This document shows, in pieces, positions 1-10,296 of a stretch of DNA of 64,000 bases (position 1 is the first letter of the stretch; the number at the start of each line of letters is the position of its first letter). Source of the DNA: Oxalicibacterium flavum (GTDB lineage: Bacteria > Pseudomonadota > Gammaproteobacteria > Burkholderiales > Burkholderiaceae_D); contig NZ_BMCG01000003.1 of assembly GCF_014635065.1 (NCBI RefSeq), positions 620,001-684,000 of the forward strand, in the 5' to 3' direction. A program made the position numbers and the translations under genes. The notes under the pieces were generated by a model that worked only from the letters and a program-made list of their open reading frames with translations, had not been told where the DNA came from and searched no databases.

Positions 1-1502
<1,502 letters not shown>

Positions 1503-1857
1503 AGTCCCCTCCGGTTACGGATTTTATTTGGTGCGTACGATAATCCCGCACGCTTACTGACGCCTTACGCCAAGCTGACGCCGATGTCGTTCATCGTCCC
1601 TGAATGCGCATGAAAGCGGGCTTTCACGTGTATCCGCGGTGCGTGTTCCGTGCAGGGAACGGACGCTTTACTGCGATATTTTGCACCATTTGACGCGCTG
1701 AAAATGCGGGGCGCGCGTGTAAAATGCTGGCTTTCATTGTATCCGGTCTGCCTCCGCGCAATGCGTGCATGACCGCATGACGGCGCCTTCGTCGTCAATC
1801 CGCAGTCGCCTCACCGAAGTTCGTCCCTCAACCTGATCGACTCTAGCCGAAACTGCC
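1503..1857. other. Divergent intergenic region acs / fumA
   Basis: This 355-base gap separates the divergent acs and fumA starts and must carry both promoters. I could not assign a well-spaced -35/-10 pair with confidence. A TAAAAT hexamer lies at 1720-1725, and a TTGACG at 1690-1695 is too far away to pair with it. Short frames here have no convincing ribosome site or recognisable product. Confidence 0.5.
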
Positions 1858-3390
1858 ATGACCATCATCAAACAAGACGACCTCATCGAATCCGTTGCCG
1901 CGGCCCTGCAGTACATCAGCTACTACCATCCGCAGGACTACATCCAGCATCTGGCGCGCGCCTATGAAGTGGAACAGAGCCCGGCCGCGCGGGATGCGAT
2001 CGCACAGATCCTGACCAATTCGCGCATGTGCGCCGAAGGCAAGCGCCCGATCTGCCAGGACACCGGGATCGTCAACGTCTTCCTGAAGATCGGCATGAAT
2101 GTGCGCTTCGAGGGTTTCGGCGAACGCTCGATCACCGATGCCGTCAACGAAGGCGTGCGCCGTGCCTACAACGATCCGGACAATACGCTGCGCGCGTCGG
2201 TCGTGGCCGATCCGCAGTTCGAGCGCAAGAACACGAAGGACAACACGCCGGCCGTGGTGCACATGGAACTGGTGCCCGGCGACACGGTCGATGTGCAGGT
2301 CGCGGCCAAGGGCGGCGGCTCGGAAAACAAGACCAAGTTCGTCATGCTGAATCCGTCCGATTCGCTGGTGGACTGGGTGCTCAACACGGTGCCGCAGATG
2401 GGCGCCGGCTGGTGTCCTCCGGGCATGCTCGGCATCGGCATCGGCGGCACGGCCGAGCGCGCGATGCTGATGGCCAAGCAGTCGCTGATGGACGACATCG
2501 ATATGTACGAGCTCAAGCAGCGCGGTCCGCAGAACAAGACAGAGGAACTGCGCATCGAGCTGTGCGACAGGATCAATGCGCTCGGCATCGGCGCGCAAGG
2601 GCTGGGCGGGCTGACCACCGTGCTCGACGTGAAGATCAATATGTATCCGACCCATGCGGCATCCAAGCCGGTGGCGATGATTCCGAACTGCGCCGCCACG
2701 CGCCACGCGCACTTCGTGCTCGACGGTTCCGGTCCGGCCTACATCGAACCGCCGTCGCTGTCCGACTGGCCGGATGTAAGCTGGGCACCGGATACCGAGA
2801 AGTCGAAGCGCGTGAACCTGGATACGCTGACGCGCGAGGAAGTCGCCTCGTGGAAGCCGGGCCAGACGCTGCTGCTGAACGGCAAGATGCTGACCGGGCG
2901 CGACGCCGCCCACAAGCGCATCCAGGACATGCTGGCGAAGGGCGAAAAGCTGCCGGTCGATTTCACCAATCGCGTGATCTATTATGTCGGTCCGGTCGAT
3001 CCGGTCGGCGACGAAGCGGTCGGCCCCGCCGGCCCGACGACGGCCACGCGCATGGACAAGTTCACCGAGATGATGCTGGCGCAGACCGGCCTGATCTCCA
3101 TGATCGGCAAGGCTGAACGCGGCCCGGTCGCGATCGAGGCGATCCGCAAGCACCAGTCGGCCTACCTGATGGCGGTCGGCGGCGCGGCCTACCTGGTGTC
3201 GAAGGCGATCAAGAACGCACGCGTGATCGGCTTTGCCGATCTGGGCATGGAAGCGATCTACGAGTTCGACGTCAAGGACATGCCGGTCACGGTGGCCGTC
3301 GATTCGCAGGGTACGTCGGTGCATACGACCGGCCCGAAGGAATGGAAGGAACGCATCGAGAAGATTCGTCTCGATGCCTTGCCGGCCTGA
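1858..3390 (+). CDS. fumA: Class I fumarate hydratase (iron-sulfur)
   Basis: Interconverts fumarate and malate in the TCA cycle, using an oxygen-labile 4Fe-4S cluster. The 510-residue product has the full two-domain class I organisation. Candidate cluster cysteines lie in RPICQDTGIVN (about residue 64), GWCPPGMLGIG and NCAATRHAH. GGGSENKTKF and GPTTATRMD are typical family blocks. The ATG at 1858 lacks a clear Shine-Dalgarno but gives the expected N terminus. The class I family also includes tartrate dehydratases. The single-chain length favours fumarase. murI follows 40 bases downstream on the same strand. Confidence 0.93.
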   Translation: MTIIKQDDLIESVAAALQYISYYHPQDYIQHLARAYEVEQSPAARDAIAQILTNSRMCAEGKRPICQDTGIVNVFLKIGMNVRFEGFGERSITDAVNEGVRRAYNDPDNTLRASVVADPQFERKNTKDNTPAVVHMELVPGDTVDVQVAAKGGGSENKTKFVMLNPSDSLVDWVLNTVPQMGAGWCPPGMLGIGIGGTAERAMLMAKQSLMDDIDMYELKQRGPQNKTEELRIELCDRINALGIGAQGLGGLTTVLDVKINMYPTHAASKPVAMIPNCAATRHAHFVLDGSGPAYIEPPSLSDWPDVSWAPDTEKSKRVNLDTLTREEVASWKPGQTLLLNGKMLTGRDAAHKRIQDMLAKGEKLPVDFTNRVIYYVGPVDPVGDEAVGPAGPTTATRMDKFTEMMLAQTGLISMIGKAERGPVAIEAIRKHQSAYLMAVGGAAYLVSKAIKNARVIGFADLGMEAIYEFDVKDMPVTVAVDSQGTSVHTTGPKEWKERIEKIRLDALPA

Positions 3391-3430
3391 TGCACAGACA
3401 ATAAGAACTAAGAAAGAGAACCTCACCGCA

Positions 3431-4309
3431 ATGGCTTTTTCCGCCTTTCCCGATCCCGTCGCCGCCGAGGCGCCGATCGGTATTTTCGATTCCGGCATCG
3501 GTGCGCTGTCCGTGCTGCGTCATGTCACCTCGCTGCTGCCGTCCGACCATGTCATCTGCTTTGCCGATTCAGGCCACGCGCCCTATGGCGGCAAGAGCGA
3601 CGCGCAGATCGTGGCGCGCGTGCTGGCGATCGCGGCTTTTCTTCGCAGCAAAAACGTCAAGGCCATCGTGGTGGCCTGCAACACTGCCACCGCCGCTGCC
3701 ATCGAGGCCTTGCGGCAGCGTTATCCGGATCTGATCGTGGTTGGCGTGGAGCCGGGCGTCAAACCGGCTGCCGTGTTCAGCCGCAGCGGCAAGGCCGGTG
3801 TGCTGGCAACCGCCAGCACGATCGCCAGCGGGCGTTTCAAGGCATTGTGCGAGCGCATCACGGCGGATACCGGCGTCGAAATCATCGCGCAGGCCTGCGT
3901 CGGCCTGGTCGACCAGATCGAGAAGGGGGAACTGGATTCGCCCGAAACCATCGCCATGGTCGAACGTTACGTGATGCCTTTGCTGCAGGGCGGGGCGGAT
4001 ACGATTGCGCTGGGCTGCACCCATTATCCGTTCGTCGAACCGCTGATCGATGCGATCGCCAAGCGTGTGAGCGCGGAGCCGGTGACCATCATCGATACTG
4101 GCGAAGCCGTCACGCGCCAGCTCGAACGCCAACTGCAGCAGCGCGGCGTGCAGCGTCTGGTTGGCGGGCCAGGCAATATCGAAGCCTTCACCACCGGCAG
4201 CGAGGCGGCCTTGCGCCGTGCCTTTGCCGAGCTGCTGGGTCTGCATCCATCGGTGACTTCGCTGGCTGTGGACGATGCGCCGTGCGCTACGGATGCGGCG
4301 CGCGAATGA
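3431..4309 (+). CDS. murI: Glutamate racemase
   Basis: Converts L- to D-glutamate for peptidoglycan. The 292-residue product has the two-lobed racemase pattern: PIGIFDSGIGALSVL at the N terminus, catalytic cysteine 83 in VACNTAT and catalytic cysteine 196 in LGCTHYP. The open frame extends upstream into the fumA region, but homology begins just after ATG 3431, which follows a weak AAAGAGAA ribosome site, so I use that start. The stop codon is immediately followed by the tRNA-His promoter. Confidence 0.95.
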   Translation: MAFSAFPDPVAAEAPIGIFDSGIGALSVLRHVTSLLPSDHVICFADSGHAPYGGKSDAQIVARVLAIAAFLRSKNVKAIVVACNTATAAAIEALRQRYPDLIVVGVEPGVKPAAVFSRSGKAGVLATASTIASGRFKALCERITADTGVEIIAQACVGLVDQIEKGELDSPETIAMVERYVMPLLQGGADTIALGCTHYPFVEPLIDAIAKRVSAEPVTIIDTGEAVTRQLERQLQQRGVQRLVGGPGNIEAFTTGSEAALRRAFAELLGLHPSVTSLAVDDAPCATDAARE

Positions 4310-4310
4310 T

Positions 4311-4339
4311 TTGCCACAGCCACACAGATTTCGTATAAT
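4311..4339 (+). promoter_or_regulatory. Sigma-70 promoter of tRNA-His
   Basis: TTGCCA at 4311-4316, a 17-base spacer and a perfect TATAAT at 4334-4339. It begins directly after the murI stop and ends 34 bases before the tRNA. Confidence 0.8.
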
Positions 4340-4373
4340 AGCCAGCTTCCCCGCACTCGTGGGGAAAACAACG

Positions 4374-4449
4374 GTGGCTGTAGCTCAGTTGGTAGAGTCC
4401 AGGATTGTGATTCCTGTCGTCGTGGGTTCGAGTCCCATCAGCCACCCCA
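4374..4449 (+). tRNA. tRNA-His (GTG anticodon)
   Basis: A complete cloverleaf: acceptor GTGGCTG pairs with CAGCCAC, the D-arm is GCTC/GAG, and the anticodon stem-loop AGGATTGTGATTCCT carries GTG. The T-arm is GTGGG-TTCGAGT-CCCAT, with discriminator C and an encoded CCA at 4447-4449. The base at 4373 is G, so the extra 5' G(-1) typical of tRNA-His is encoded in the DNA. It is a single tRNA. Confidence 0.97.
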
Positions 4450-4524
4450 GAATTCCCCCGCCTTTCCTTCACTGATGTCCATGGTCGCAACCGGCGACTT
4501 TCTTCGTGATTCCAGGAGGCTCTT

Positions 4525-5487
4525 CTGCTTCGCACGTTTCTCGAACGACACCAGGTCTGGATCTACCTCGTTTCCATCCTGATCGGGCTTCTGCTCGGTA
4601 CCGGTCTGCCCGCGCTTCAGCCGATGTACGAATCGCTGCTGTGGCCGGTCCTCGTCATGCTGCTGTATGCGACCTTCATCCAGGTGCCGCTGCTGCATCT
4701 GCGCGAAGCCTTGCGCGATTACCGGTTTTTGCTGGCAATCGTCGTCGGTAATTTTCTCGTCCTGCCGCTCCTGGTGGCGGCACTGCTGCCCATGCTGCCG
4801 GCTGATCCCGCATTGCGGCTGGGCATGGCGCTGGTCCTGCTGGTTCCCTGTACCGACTGGTTCATCACATTTACACAGCTGGGCGGCGGCAATACGCCGC
4901 GGGCGATCGCGGTCACGCCCATCAATCTGCTGTTGCAACTGGTATTGCTGCCGTTGTACCTGTGGCTGCTGATGGGTGATGGGCTGACCGGGGTATTCGA
5001 TGTCGCCACGCTGATTCCAGCCGTTCTCATCGTTGCGATTCCGCTTGCCCTGGCGTTGCCTTGCGAACGCTGGTTCGAATCCTCGCATGCGCGCGGCAGG
5101 ATACGCGAGCGCCTCGCCGTCCTGCCGGTTCCGCTGCTGGCTCTGGTGGTATTGCTGATCGCGGCTGCACAGGCCGCGCATGTCTATGAGGCTGCCGGAA
5201 CCCTGCTGCAATCGGTCATTCCGGTTTGCATACTGTATCTGCTGCTTGCGGCACTGGCTGCCAGATTCATCGCCAGTCTCATGAAGCTGCCTGTCGATCA
5301 GGGCCGTACCCTGGCATTCAGTTTCGGCACGCGCAATTCATTTGTGGTCTTGCCATTTGCCCTGACGCTGCCCGACGGCTGGCGGATTGCCGCGGTGGTC
5401 ATCGTCGTGCAATCGCTGGTCGAATTGCTGGGGATGATCTTCTATCTGTGGTGGATTCCGCGTCGGCTTTTTCGCGAGCCTTCCTGA
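4525..5487 (+). CDS. ACR3/BASS-superfamily transporter (arsenic-resistance-like), probable CTG start
   Basis: A polytopic inner-membrane protein with about ten hydrophobic segments. The block PCTDWFITFTQLGGGN belongs to the bacterial branch of the bile acid:sodium symporter/ACR3 superfamily, often labelled arsenic resistance protein. The substrate cannot be read from sequence. The first ATG in frame is at 4624, but homologous hydrophobic sequence (WIYLVSILIGLLLG) continues upstream of it. The frame opens after a TGA at 4507. A strong AGGAGG (4514-4519) sits 5 bases before CTG 4525, giving 320 residues against 287 from the ATG. No arsR or arsC lies beside it. Confidence 0.75.
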   Translation: MLRTFLERHQVWIYLVSILIGLLLGTGLPALQPMYESLLWPVLVMLLYATFIQVPLLHLREALRDYRFLLAIVVGNFLVLPLLVAALLPMLPADPALRLGMALVLLVPCTDWFITFTQLGGGNTPRAIAVTPINLLLQLVLLPLYLWLLMGDGLTGVFDVATLIPAVLIVAIPLALALPCERWFESSHARGRIRERLAVLPVPLLALVVLLIAAAQAAHVYEAAGTLLQSVIPVCILYLLLAALAARFIASLMKLPVDQGRTLAFSFGTRNSFVVLPFALTLPDGWRIAAVVIVVQSLVELLGMIFYLWWIPRRLFREPS

Positions 5488-5582
5488 TGCAGCGAGGTGC
5501 GGGAGAGGATTCTCTCGGAATTTCCGAGGCGATGTTGAGATGTCACGGCACTTGCAATAGTGCCTTCATCGCTTGCAGTCAT

Positions 5583-5613
5583 GAAAAAACCGCCTTGAGA
5601 GGCGGTTTTTTTA
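5583..5613. terminator. Bidirectional terminator
   Basis: Stem AACCGCC/GGCGGTT with an A-run before it and a T-run after it. It serves the transporter (+) and the small lipoprotein (-), which converge here. Confidence 0.85.
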
Positions 5614-5630
5614 TTGCAGCTGTTGTCGGA

Positions 5631-5795
5631 TCAGTGACCCAGTTGCGATTCGGCTGCAGCGTTGGCCTTGCGAATGCGCTCTGCTTTTGCCGCTTCTTCT
5701 TCTGCCGTCAATGGGGTATCGGGCGCTTGTGTATCGGAGCCGCAAGCGCTCAAGGTCATGGCCAGGGTAAATGCGACGAATAAGGACTTGCCCAT
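5631..5795 (-). CDS. Small lipoprotein (54 aa)
   Basis: A 54-residue product with a signal peptide ending in lipobox LSAC (cysteine 18), then a short charged tail rich in Glu, Ala and Lys (TAEEEAAKAERIRKANAA). After lipidation the mature part is only about 37 residues. The start ATG 5795 is preceded by AAGGAAG at good spacing, and a terminator follows, so it looks like a real single-gene unit. No family is recognised. The helical, charged tail would suit an envelope spacer or stress lipoprotein, which is a guess. Confidence 0.7.
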   Translation of the reverse strand: MGKSLFVAFTLAMTLSACGSDTQAPDTPLTAEEEAAKAERIRKANAAAESQLGH

Positions 5796-6053
5796 TGATT
5801 TTCTTCCTTGGAAAGTGAACAGATATCAGGTCCGTACAGGACGGAACCTGAAGCAAACCAGCTTCTGAATTCGTTAAAAAACCGTGAAGCTTTTGTTGTG
5901 CGAACTATAGGGAAGGGGCTGTGGAGCGTAAACTGTGGATGTCACTTAGCGTCATATGGCAGCAAGATGCCGGCAGGTTCGCAACATTCCATTACAAATT
6001 GGGTGAGGTTGGATTTCGATGGGAAGCGTACCGGGGGCGTAACCTGGAGGAAT
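5796..6053. other. Intergenic stretch between two small lipoprotein genes
   Basis: It should contain the promoter of the lipoprotein at 5631-5795. No convincing promoter, RNA or coding frame was found, and the open frame through it on the plus strand resembles nothing. Confidence 0.4.
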
Positions 6054-6089
6054 AAAAAAAGCCGGGATGCATGTGCATCCCGGCTTTTT
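6054..6089 (-). terminator. Terminator of the entericidin-like gene
   Basis: A ten-pair stem GCCGGGATGC/GCATCCCGGC with an A-run on the left, which reads as a T-run on the minus strand, 12 bases after the stop of the 40-residue lipoprotein. Confidence 0.85.
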
Positions 6090-6100
6090 GTCGAGCTGGC

Positions 6101-6223
6101 TTACTTGCCCTGGATTTTCTCGCCGCCGCGTTCCACATCCTTGCCTGCGCCCTTGACGGTGTTACAGGCGGTCAGGCCTACGCCCATGGCTACCACGCAC
6201 AGCATCGCAATGAATCTCTTCAT
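6101..6223 (-). CDS. Entericidin-family lipoprotein (40 aa)
   Basis: A 40-residue product: signal peptide with lipobox LTAC, then NTVKGAGKDVERGGEKIQGK, the characteristic entericidin A/B C-terminal pattern. Entericidins are small envelope lipoproteins linked to stationary-phase stress in other proteobacteria. The start has an AAGGAAG ribosome site, and the gene ends just before a strong terminator. Only one copy is seen, so an antidote/toxin pair as in E. coli is not evident. Confidence 0.85.
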   Translation of the reverse strand: MKRFIAMLCVVAMGVGLTACNTVKGAGKDVERGGEKIQGK

Positions 6224-6369
6224 GATTGTCTTCCTTTCGGTTGGCGGGCGCGTAAGGCGTCCCTGTGATCGTTACTCCAAACAAGATATCGATCGTCGGC
6301 AACAGCACGATCTGTTTTCTTAGGGTATTTTGTTGTCCAAAAGTTCACTGTTTGGATGCCTGCCATGAG

Positions 6370-8034
6370 TCAATCAATGCCGGCTGCCATTGCCATGGCG
6401 GGCAGCGCGGCAGGCCGGGTACCGCGGATTCTGCCTTGTGGCTGCGACAGCGTGCTGGCCAGACGAGAGGGCATGGTGGTTGGCGAAACGTCTTGCGGAG
6501 TATTGTCCAGCCTGAAGATGCGTACGCTATCCTCGAGTTTTCCGGCCTGTTCCCTGAGCGCATCGGCAGCCGCCGCGGCTTCCTCCACCAGCGCCGCATT
6601 CTGCTGCGTGACGTGATCCATCTGCGTAATGGCTTCGTTGATCTGTTCGATGCCGGCACTCTGCTCCTGGCTGGCGGCCATGATTTCGCTCATGATGGCC
6701 GTCACCCGTTTGACGCTTGCCACCACTTCGGTCATGGTGGCGCCGGCCTGCTCAACCAGTCTGCTGCCGGTCTCGACCTGACCGACAGAGTCGGCGATCA
6801 GAATCTTGATCTCCTTTGCCGCGGCAGCCGAGCGCTGGGCGAGGTTGCGGACTTCTCCGGCGACCACCGCGAAGCCGCGGCCTTCCTCGCCGGCACGGGC
6901 TGCCTCGACTGCGGCATTGAGTGCCAGGATGTTGGTCTGGAATGCGATGCCGTCGATGACGCCGATGATGTCGGTGATCTTTCTGGCGGAGTCATTAATG
7001 CCGCCCATGGTCACGACCATCTGCTGTACCGCTGCGCCGCCCTTGACGGCGATTTCCGATGCGTCGTGAGACAGGTCGTTGGCCTGCCGCGCATTGTCTG
7101 CATTCTGTCGCACGGTAGCGGTCAGCTGTTCCATCGACGACGCGGTTTCTTCGAGCGAACCGGCTTGCTGTTCGGTACGCGAGGACAGGTCGAGGTTGCC
7201 GTTGGCGATCTGCTGCGACGCGCTGGCAATGCTGGCGGTGCCGCTGCGCACTTCATCGACGATGCGTGCCAGCGATGCGTTCATGTCCTTCAGCGACTGC
7301 AGCAACTGGCCGGTTTCGTCGCGGGAGCGCACGTCGATCCGGCTGGTGAGGTCGCCGCCGGCAACGGTTTGTGCCACACGGACCGCCTGTCTGAGCGGAA
7401 CGGTGATGGCGCGGCTGATCGCGACGCCGAGTCCCAGGCCGAGCAGAATGGCCGCACCCGCCGCCACCGAGATGATCAGGAAGGCCTGCCTGGAAACACG
7501 ATCGGCATCCGCGCTTCGCGCATCGACGCTGGCCTGGATGTTGTCGAGGACGGCATCGATGTCGGTCACGATCTGACGCCGCAGCGGACTGCATTCATTG
7601 ACGAGGAAATCGCCGAACTCCGTCATGCGGCCGCTTTCGCGAAACTGGCGTGGCCGCTCGAGTTCGCGTGCCATGACGAGCAGGCCGTTTCTGGCCTTCT
7701 GGAAGGCAGCGTCGTCCTTGAGCAGAGGCGTGAGTTGCTCGAGCGCCTGCAGATAGATGTCTTTTTGCCGATCGAGGATGTCCAGTTCGCGTGCGGCATC
7801 GGCCGGATCGGTGAAGATGTAGGCGTTGCGCGCGGCGAGGCCGGTTTGTCCGAGTGCTTCGCGCGCCACGTAGAGCCGTTCGAGCTGCTGGGTGCGCAGC
7901 AGATTCTGGTCGTGAACCACCTTGCCGATACTGTCGATCTGAAAAAGGGAGGCGGCGGCGATCAGAAGCGCAAGCAATGCGGTGACGCCAAAACCGAGGG
8001 TGAGTTTGGTCCCGACCTTCATGTCTGCAAACAT
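6370..8034 (-). CDS. Methyl-accepting chemotaxis protein
   Basis: A chemoreceptor of 554 residues. It has a short cytoplasmic start, TM1 (about 9-32), a four-helix-type periplasmic sensor domain, TM2 near 190-212, HAMP and a methyl-accepting signalling domain. The highly conserved hairpin tip is present ([23 protein letters not shown]). ATG 8034 was preferred over the longer frame because GAGGAG lies just upstream and the product begins [11 protein letters not shown], as in related receptors. No CheR-tethering pentapeptide is seen at the C terminus. The ligand is unknown. There is no che operon beside it. Confidence 0.95.
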   Translation of the reverse strand: MFADMKVGTKLTLGFGVTALLALLIAAASLFQIDSIGKVVHDQNLLRTQQLERLYVAREALGQTGLAARNAYIFTDPADAARELDILDRQKDIYLQALEQLTPLLKDDAAFQKARNGLLVMARELERPRQFRESGRMTEFGDFLVNECSPLRRQIVTDIDAVLDNIQASVDARSADADRVSRQAFLIISVAAGAAILLGLGLGVAISRAITVPLRQAVRVAQTVAGGDLTSRIDVRSRDETGQLLQSLKDMNASLARIVDEVRSGTASIASASQQIANGNLDLSSRTEQQAGSLEETASSMEQLTATVRQNADNARQANDLSHDASEIAVKGGAAVQQMVVTMGGINDSARKITDIIGVIDGIAFQTNILALNAAVEAARAGEEGRGFAVVAGEVRNLAQRSAAAAKEIKILIADSVGQVETGSRLVEQAGATMTEVVASVKRVTAIMSEIMAASQEQSAGIEQINEAITQMDHVTQQNAALVEEAAAAADALREQAGKLEDSVRIFRLDNTPQDVSPTTMPSRLASTLSQPQGRIRGTRPAALPAMAMAAGID

Positions 8035-8377
8035 CGTGTATCTCCTCGCGCGGTTGGATTTCCCGACGTGGCCGGGATGTGAATGACTCAAATTTCGGGA
8101 GTACGGTACTGTAATGCCGTGCGGAAATTTTTCACGACGCTATCACGCGCTTGGATACAAAGTGCATACCATGAATATGGTAAATACATGTTTTTCATCA
8201 AAAATGGCGAGAAAAGCGGATAAATAATGGATTTATCGCTGTTTTTGTAATGTCGGCATCATGGGTATTGAAGGCGACGCTGTCCACGTCCTCACCAAGG
8301 TGCCCGGACATGGCAAGCGATGGCGGTCATGAACGCAATGGCGAGGGCACGCTCCCGGACGAGCGGTATCGCTGGAA

Positions 8378-8758
8378 TCATTTCAGGGTACGCAGATAGG
8401 CGACCAGATCGGCTGCTTCCTTGTCGCTCCAGAGGCCATAGAAGCGCATGTTGTTGTCGGGCACGACCTTGCCCGGCTTGCGCACGAAGGCGCGCAGGTT
8501 CTCCTCGGTCCAGACGATGCCGGCATTTTTCATGGCGGCGGAATATCGGTAATCCGGCGCCGAGCCGGCGCGCCGCCCGACGATGCCATTGAGATGCGGG
8601 CCGAACATGTTGCGTGCCGATGGCCCGACCTGATGGCAATAGATGCATTTGCCGAAGGCCTTTCTGCCGGCTTCGACATTCCCGCTCTGCGCACAGGCCT
8701 GCAATGCGATGCCGAATGCCAGCGCAATGCCGGTTGCGATACGTGTTGCCCGATTCAT
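8378..8758 (-). CDS. Class I cytochrome c
   Basis: A 126-residue periplasmic electron carrier: signal peptide ending near residue 23, heme site CIYCH (Cys38, Cys41, His42) and probable methionine axial ligand Met104 in DNNMRFYG. It resembles cytochrome c2/c550-type proteins. The start overlaps the stop of the upstream CPPG-motif gene (8755-8758), so the two are cotranscribed and perhaps functionally linked. Redox partners are unknown. Confidence 0.9.
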   Translation of the reverse strand: MNRATRIATGIALAFGIALQACAQSGNVEAGRKAFGKCIYCHQVGPSARNMFGPHLNGIVGRRAGSAPDYRYSAAMKNAGIVWTEENLRAFVRKPGKVVPDNNMRFYGLWSDKEAADLVAYLRTLK

Positions 8759-9222
8759 GGTTTCGATAAGGAAGAGGGGGCGGCGGGATCGTCCGTTGCG
8801 GCCTGCAACTGCGCCTGCGTGGGTGCCAGCAGATCGTGCGCATCGACGATCGCGAAGGCGATCGCCTCATTGTTTTCCAGGCATTTGCGAATCGCGGACG
8901 AGATGTTCTGGCGCGTTCTGCGGCACAGTCCGCGTTGTTCTTCCACCTTGATCGACAGGCCACGTACCGTTCTGACGCCACGGACGCTGGGCGTGATGGT
9001 CACGACGATGCCGAGTTGTTCGACCATGCGCTGCTGCATGTGCCGAAGGTCATTGTAGGAGGCGATCGCTTCGAGACGCGCGAGCAGTTTTCTTTCTTCT
9101 TCACGGGTCAGGCGCAGGATGCGCAGGTCCGCCTGCGGATCGTCCAGCATGGCTTCCTGATCGCAGATGCATGCGCCCGGCGGGCATGGATGACGGATCG
9201 GAAAAGGCAGGCGTGCTGACAT
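8755..9222 (-). CDS. Unknown protein with N-terminal CPPGACICD motif
   Basis: A 155-residue product of unrecognised family. Near the N terminus is HPCPPGACICDQE, a compact three-cysteine motif that could bind a metal. The middle (RILRLTREEERKLLARLEAI) is predicted helical. The end has a basic stretch with two more cysteines (GLCRRTRQNISSAIRKCLE). There is no signal peptide, so it is probably cytoplasmic. Its stop overlaps the start of the cytochrome c gene downstream, which suggests a redox or heme-related role, but this rests on context alone. Confidence 0.7.
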   Translation of the reverse strand: MSARLPFPIRHPCPPGACICDQEAMLDDPQADLRILRLTREEERKLLARLEAIASYNDLRHMQQRMVEQLGIVVTITPSVRGVRTVRGLSIKVEEQRGLCRRTRQNISSAIRKCLENNEAIAFAIVDAHDLLAPTQAQLQAATDDPAAPSSLSKP

Positions 9223-9499
9223 GAAGATCGAGGTTGGATAACCGCAGATGAGCGAACTTGTTTCTCGAAGCCGATGACCGGCATTTCCGTCATCATACCT
9301 GCGCAGCCTGATTCACCGGGCGGGGCTTGTGCACAATTTCTGTGGACAAGATTGTGTGTAACTGTGGAAAGAGATCAAAGATGCTTGATTTGAAAGGGCT
9401 TTTTTCCACTGCCTTTCAAACGGGCGTCCGGCATATCCCTATGCCGGCATGCCGTAATTGAGCAAGACAAGATCACGGCCGGGGGGATCGGCGCAGTGG

Positions 9500-9883
9500 T
9501 TAATGCAGCTTGCTGCGCGCGAGCATCTCTTCCTGATAGCGCTCCATGGATTCCATGAGGGCAGCGATTTCCTTTTCCGCATCGGACTGCAGCAACTCCA
9601 CTTCCGAGAGCTTGAGATCGTCCTGGATGACGACCATCTCCGTGCGGAATATCTGCGGATACTTGTCCGTGATGCCTTGCAGGAGCGCGTCGAGCTCCTT
9701 GCGGCTCCATACATCCTTGATGCGCTGCGGCAGGTACAGGCGCACGATGATCAGGCTGTGTTCGTCCGCCAGGTCCTGCAAGGCGCGCGTCTCCTGGTGC
9801 AGCCATTTGGAAAATTCATCGGGATGAACGAAGCTCGGCACCGCCAATACGCTGACATTGAATTGGACATTCATGGTGTTCAT
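9500..9883 (-). CDS. Unknown 127-aa protein
   Basis: A hydrophilic product of 127 residues, with ATG at 9883 or, four codons later, at 9871. An N-terminal beta-rich part (VQFNVSVLAVPSF) is followed by helical segments. The C-terminal third is acidic and probably coiled (LSEVELLQSDAEKEIAALME). There is no signal peptide or membrane segment, and I do not recognise the family. It stands alone on the minus strand. Codon use matches its neighbours, which supports a real gene. Confidence 0.6.
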   Translation of the reverse strand: MNTMNVQFNVSVLAVPSFVHPDEFSKWLHQETRALQDLADEHSLIIVRLYLPQRIKDVWSRKELDALLQGITDKYPQIFRTEMVVIQDDLKLSEVELLQSDAEKEIAALMESMERYQEEMLARSKLH

Positions 9884-10296
9884 GGCTGGCTCCCGCAGGA
9901 AGTAATCGAGATCATGCGGTCAGTGTATACAGATGGGCCTGTTCCTGCACACGGTCCATGCGCGGGATCGTTTTGTCGCGGAATGAATGGTTTGGCGTGC
10001 GCAAACATCGGCATGATTTCTGAAGGATGGACATGCGGCTGTCCGGGCTCGCGGATTTGTTAAATGTAAAAGAATGGTGGATCGGAAATTTAAGAAAATA
10101 CCCCATGAATATGGGATTGGCACGGCTTTGCATTTCGCGTTTTCGGTGGCTTTGGCAGGAGTTTGTTAATTCGTCGAACAACCATGAGATTTTTGTGGGG
10201 AAACACTTTTTTATCTAATAAAATCTTTTGGGCAACAGTTGAAAATGACGCGCTTCGCTTATTGGAACGAGCGGTTTTCCATCAATATTTCGAACC
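9884..10296. other. Long intergenic region before the CHASE3 kinase
   Basis: A 413-base gap, visibly richer in A and T than its surroundings, between divergent genes. It probably carries both promoters. TAAAAT at 10219-10224 is a possible -10, with no well-spaced -35. A sigma-54-like string at 10118-10132 has the wrong internal spacing. The 63-codon plus frame from 10027 has no ribosome site or recognisable product. Confidence 0.4.

Noticed and set aside
5808-6323. 171-codon plus-strand frame across the two small lipoprotein genes
   Set aside because: It runs through a strong terminator hairpin and opposite two genes with proper ribosome sites; no recognisable product.
10118-10132. Sigma-54-like string TGGCACGGCTTTGCA
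   Set aside because: GG and GC are nine bases apart where sigma-54 promoters need ten, and no NtrC-like site is near.
10027-10218. 63-codon plus-strand frame in the gap before the CHASE3 kinase
   Set aside because: No ribosome site, A/T-rich noncoding look, no recognisable product.
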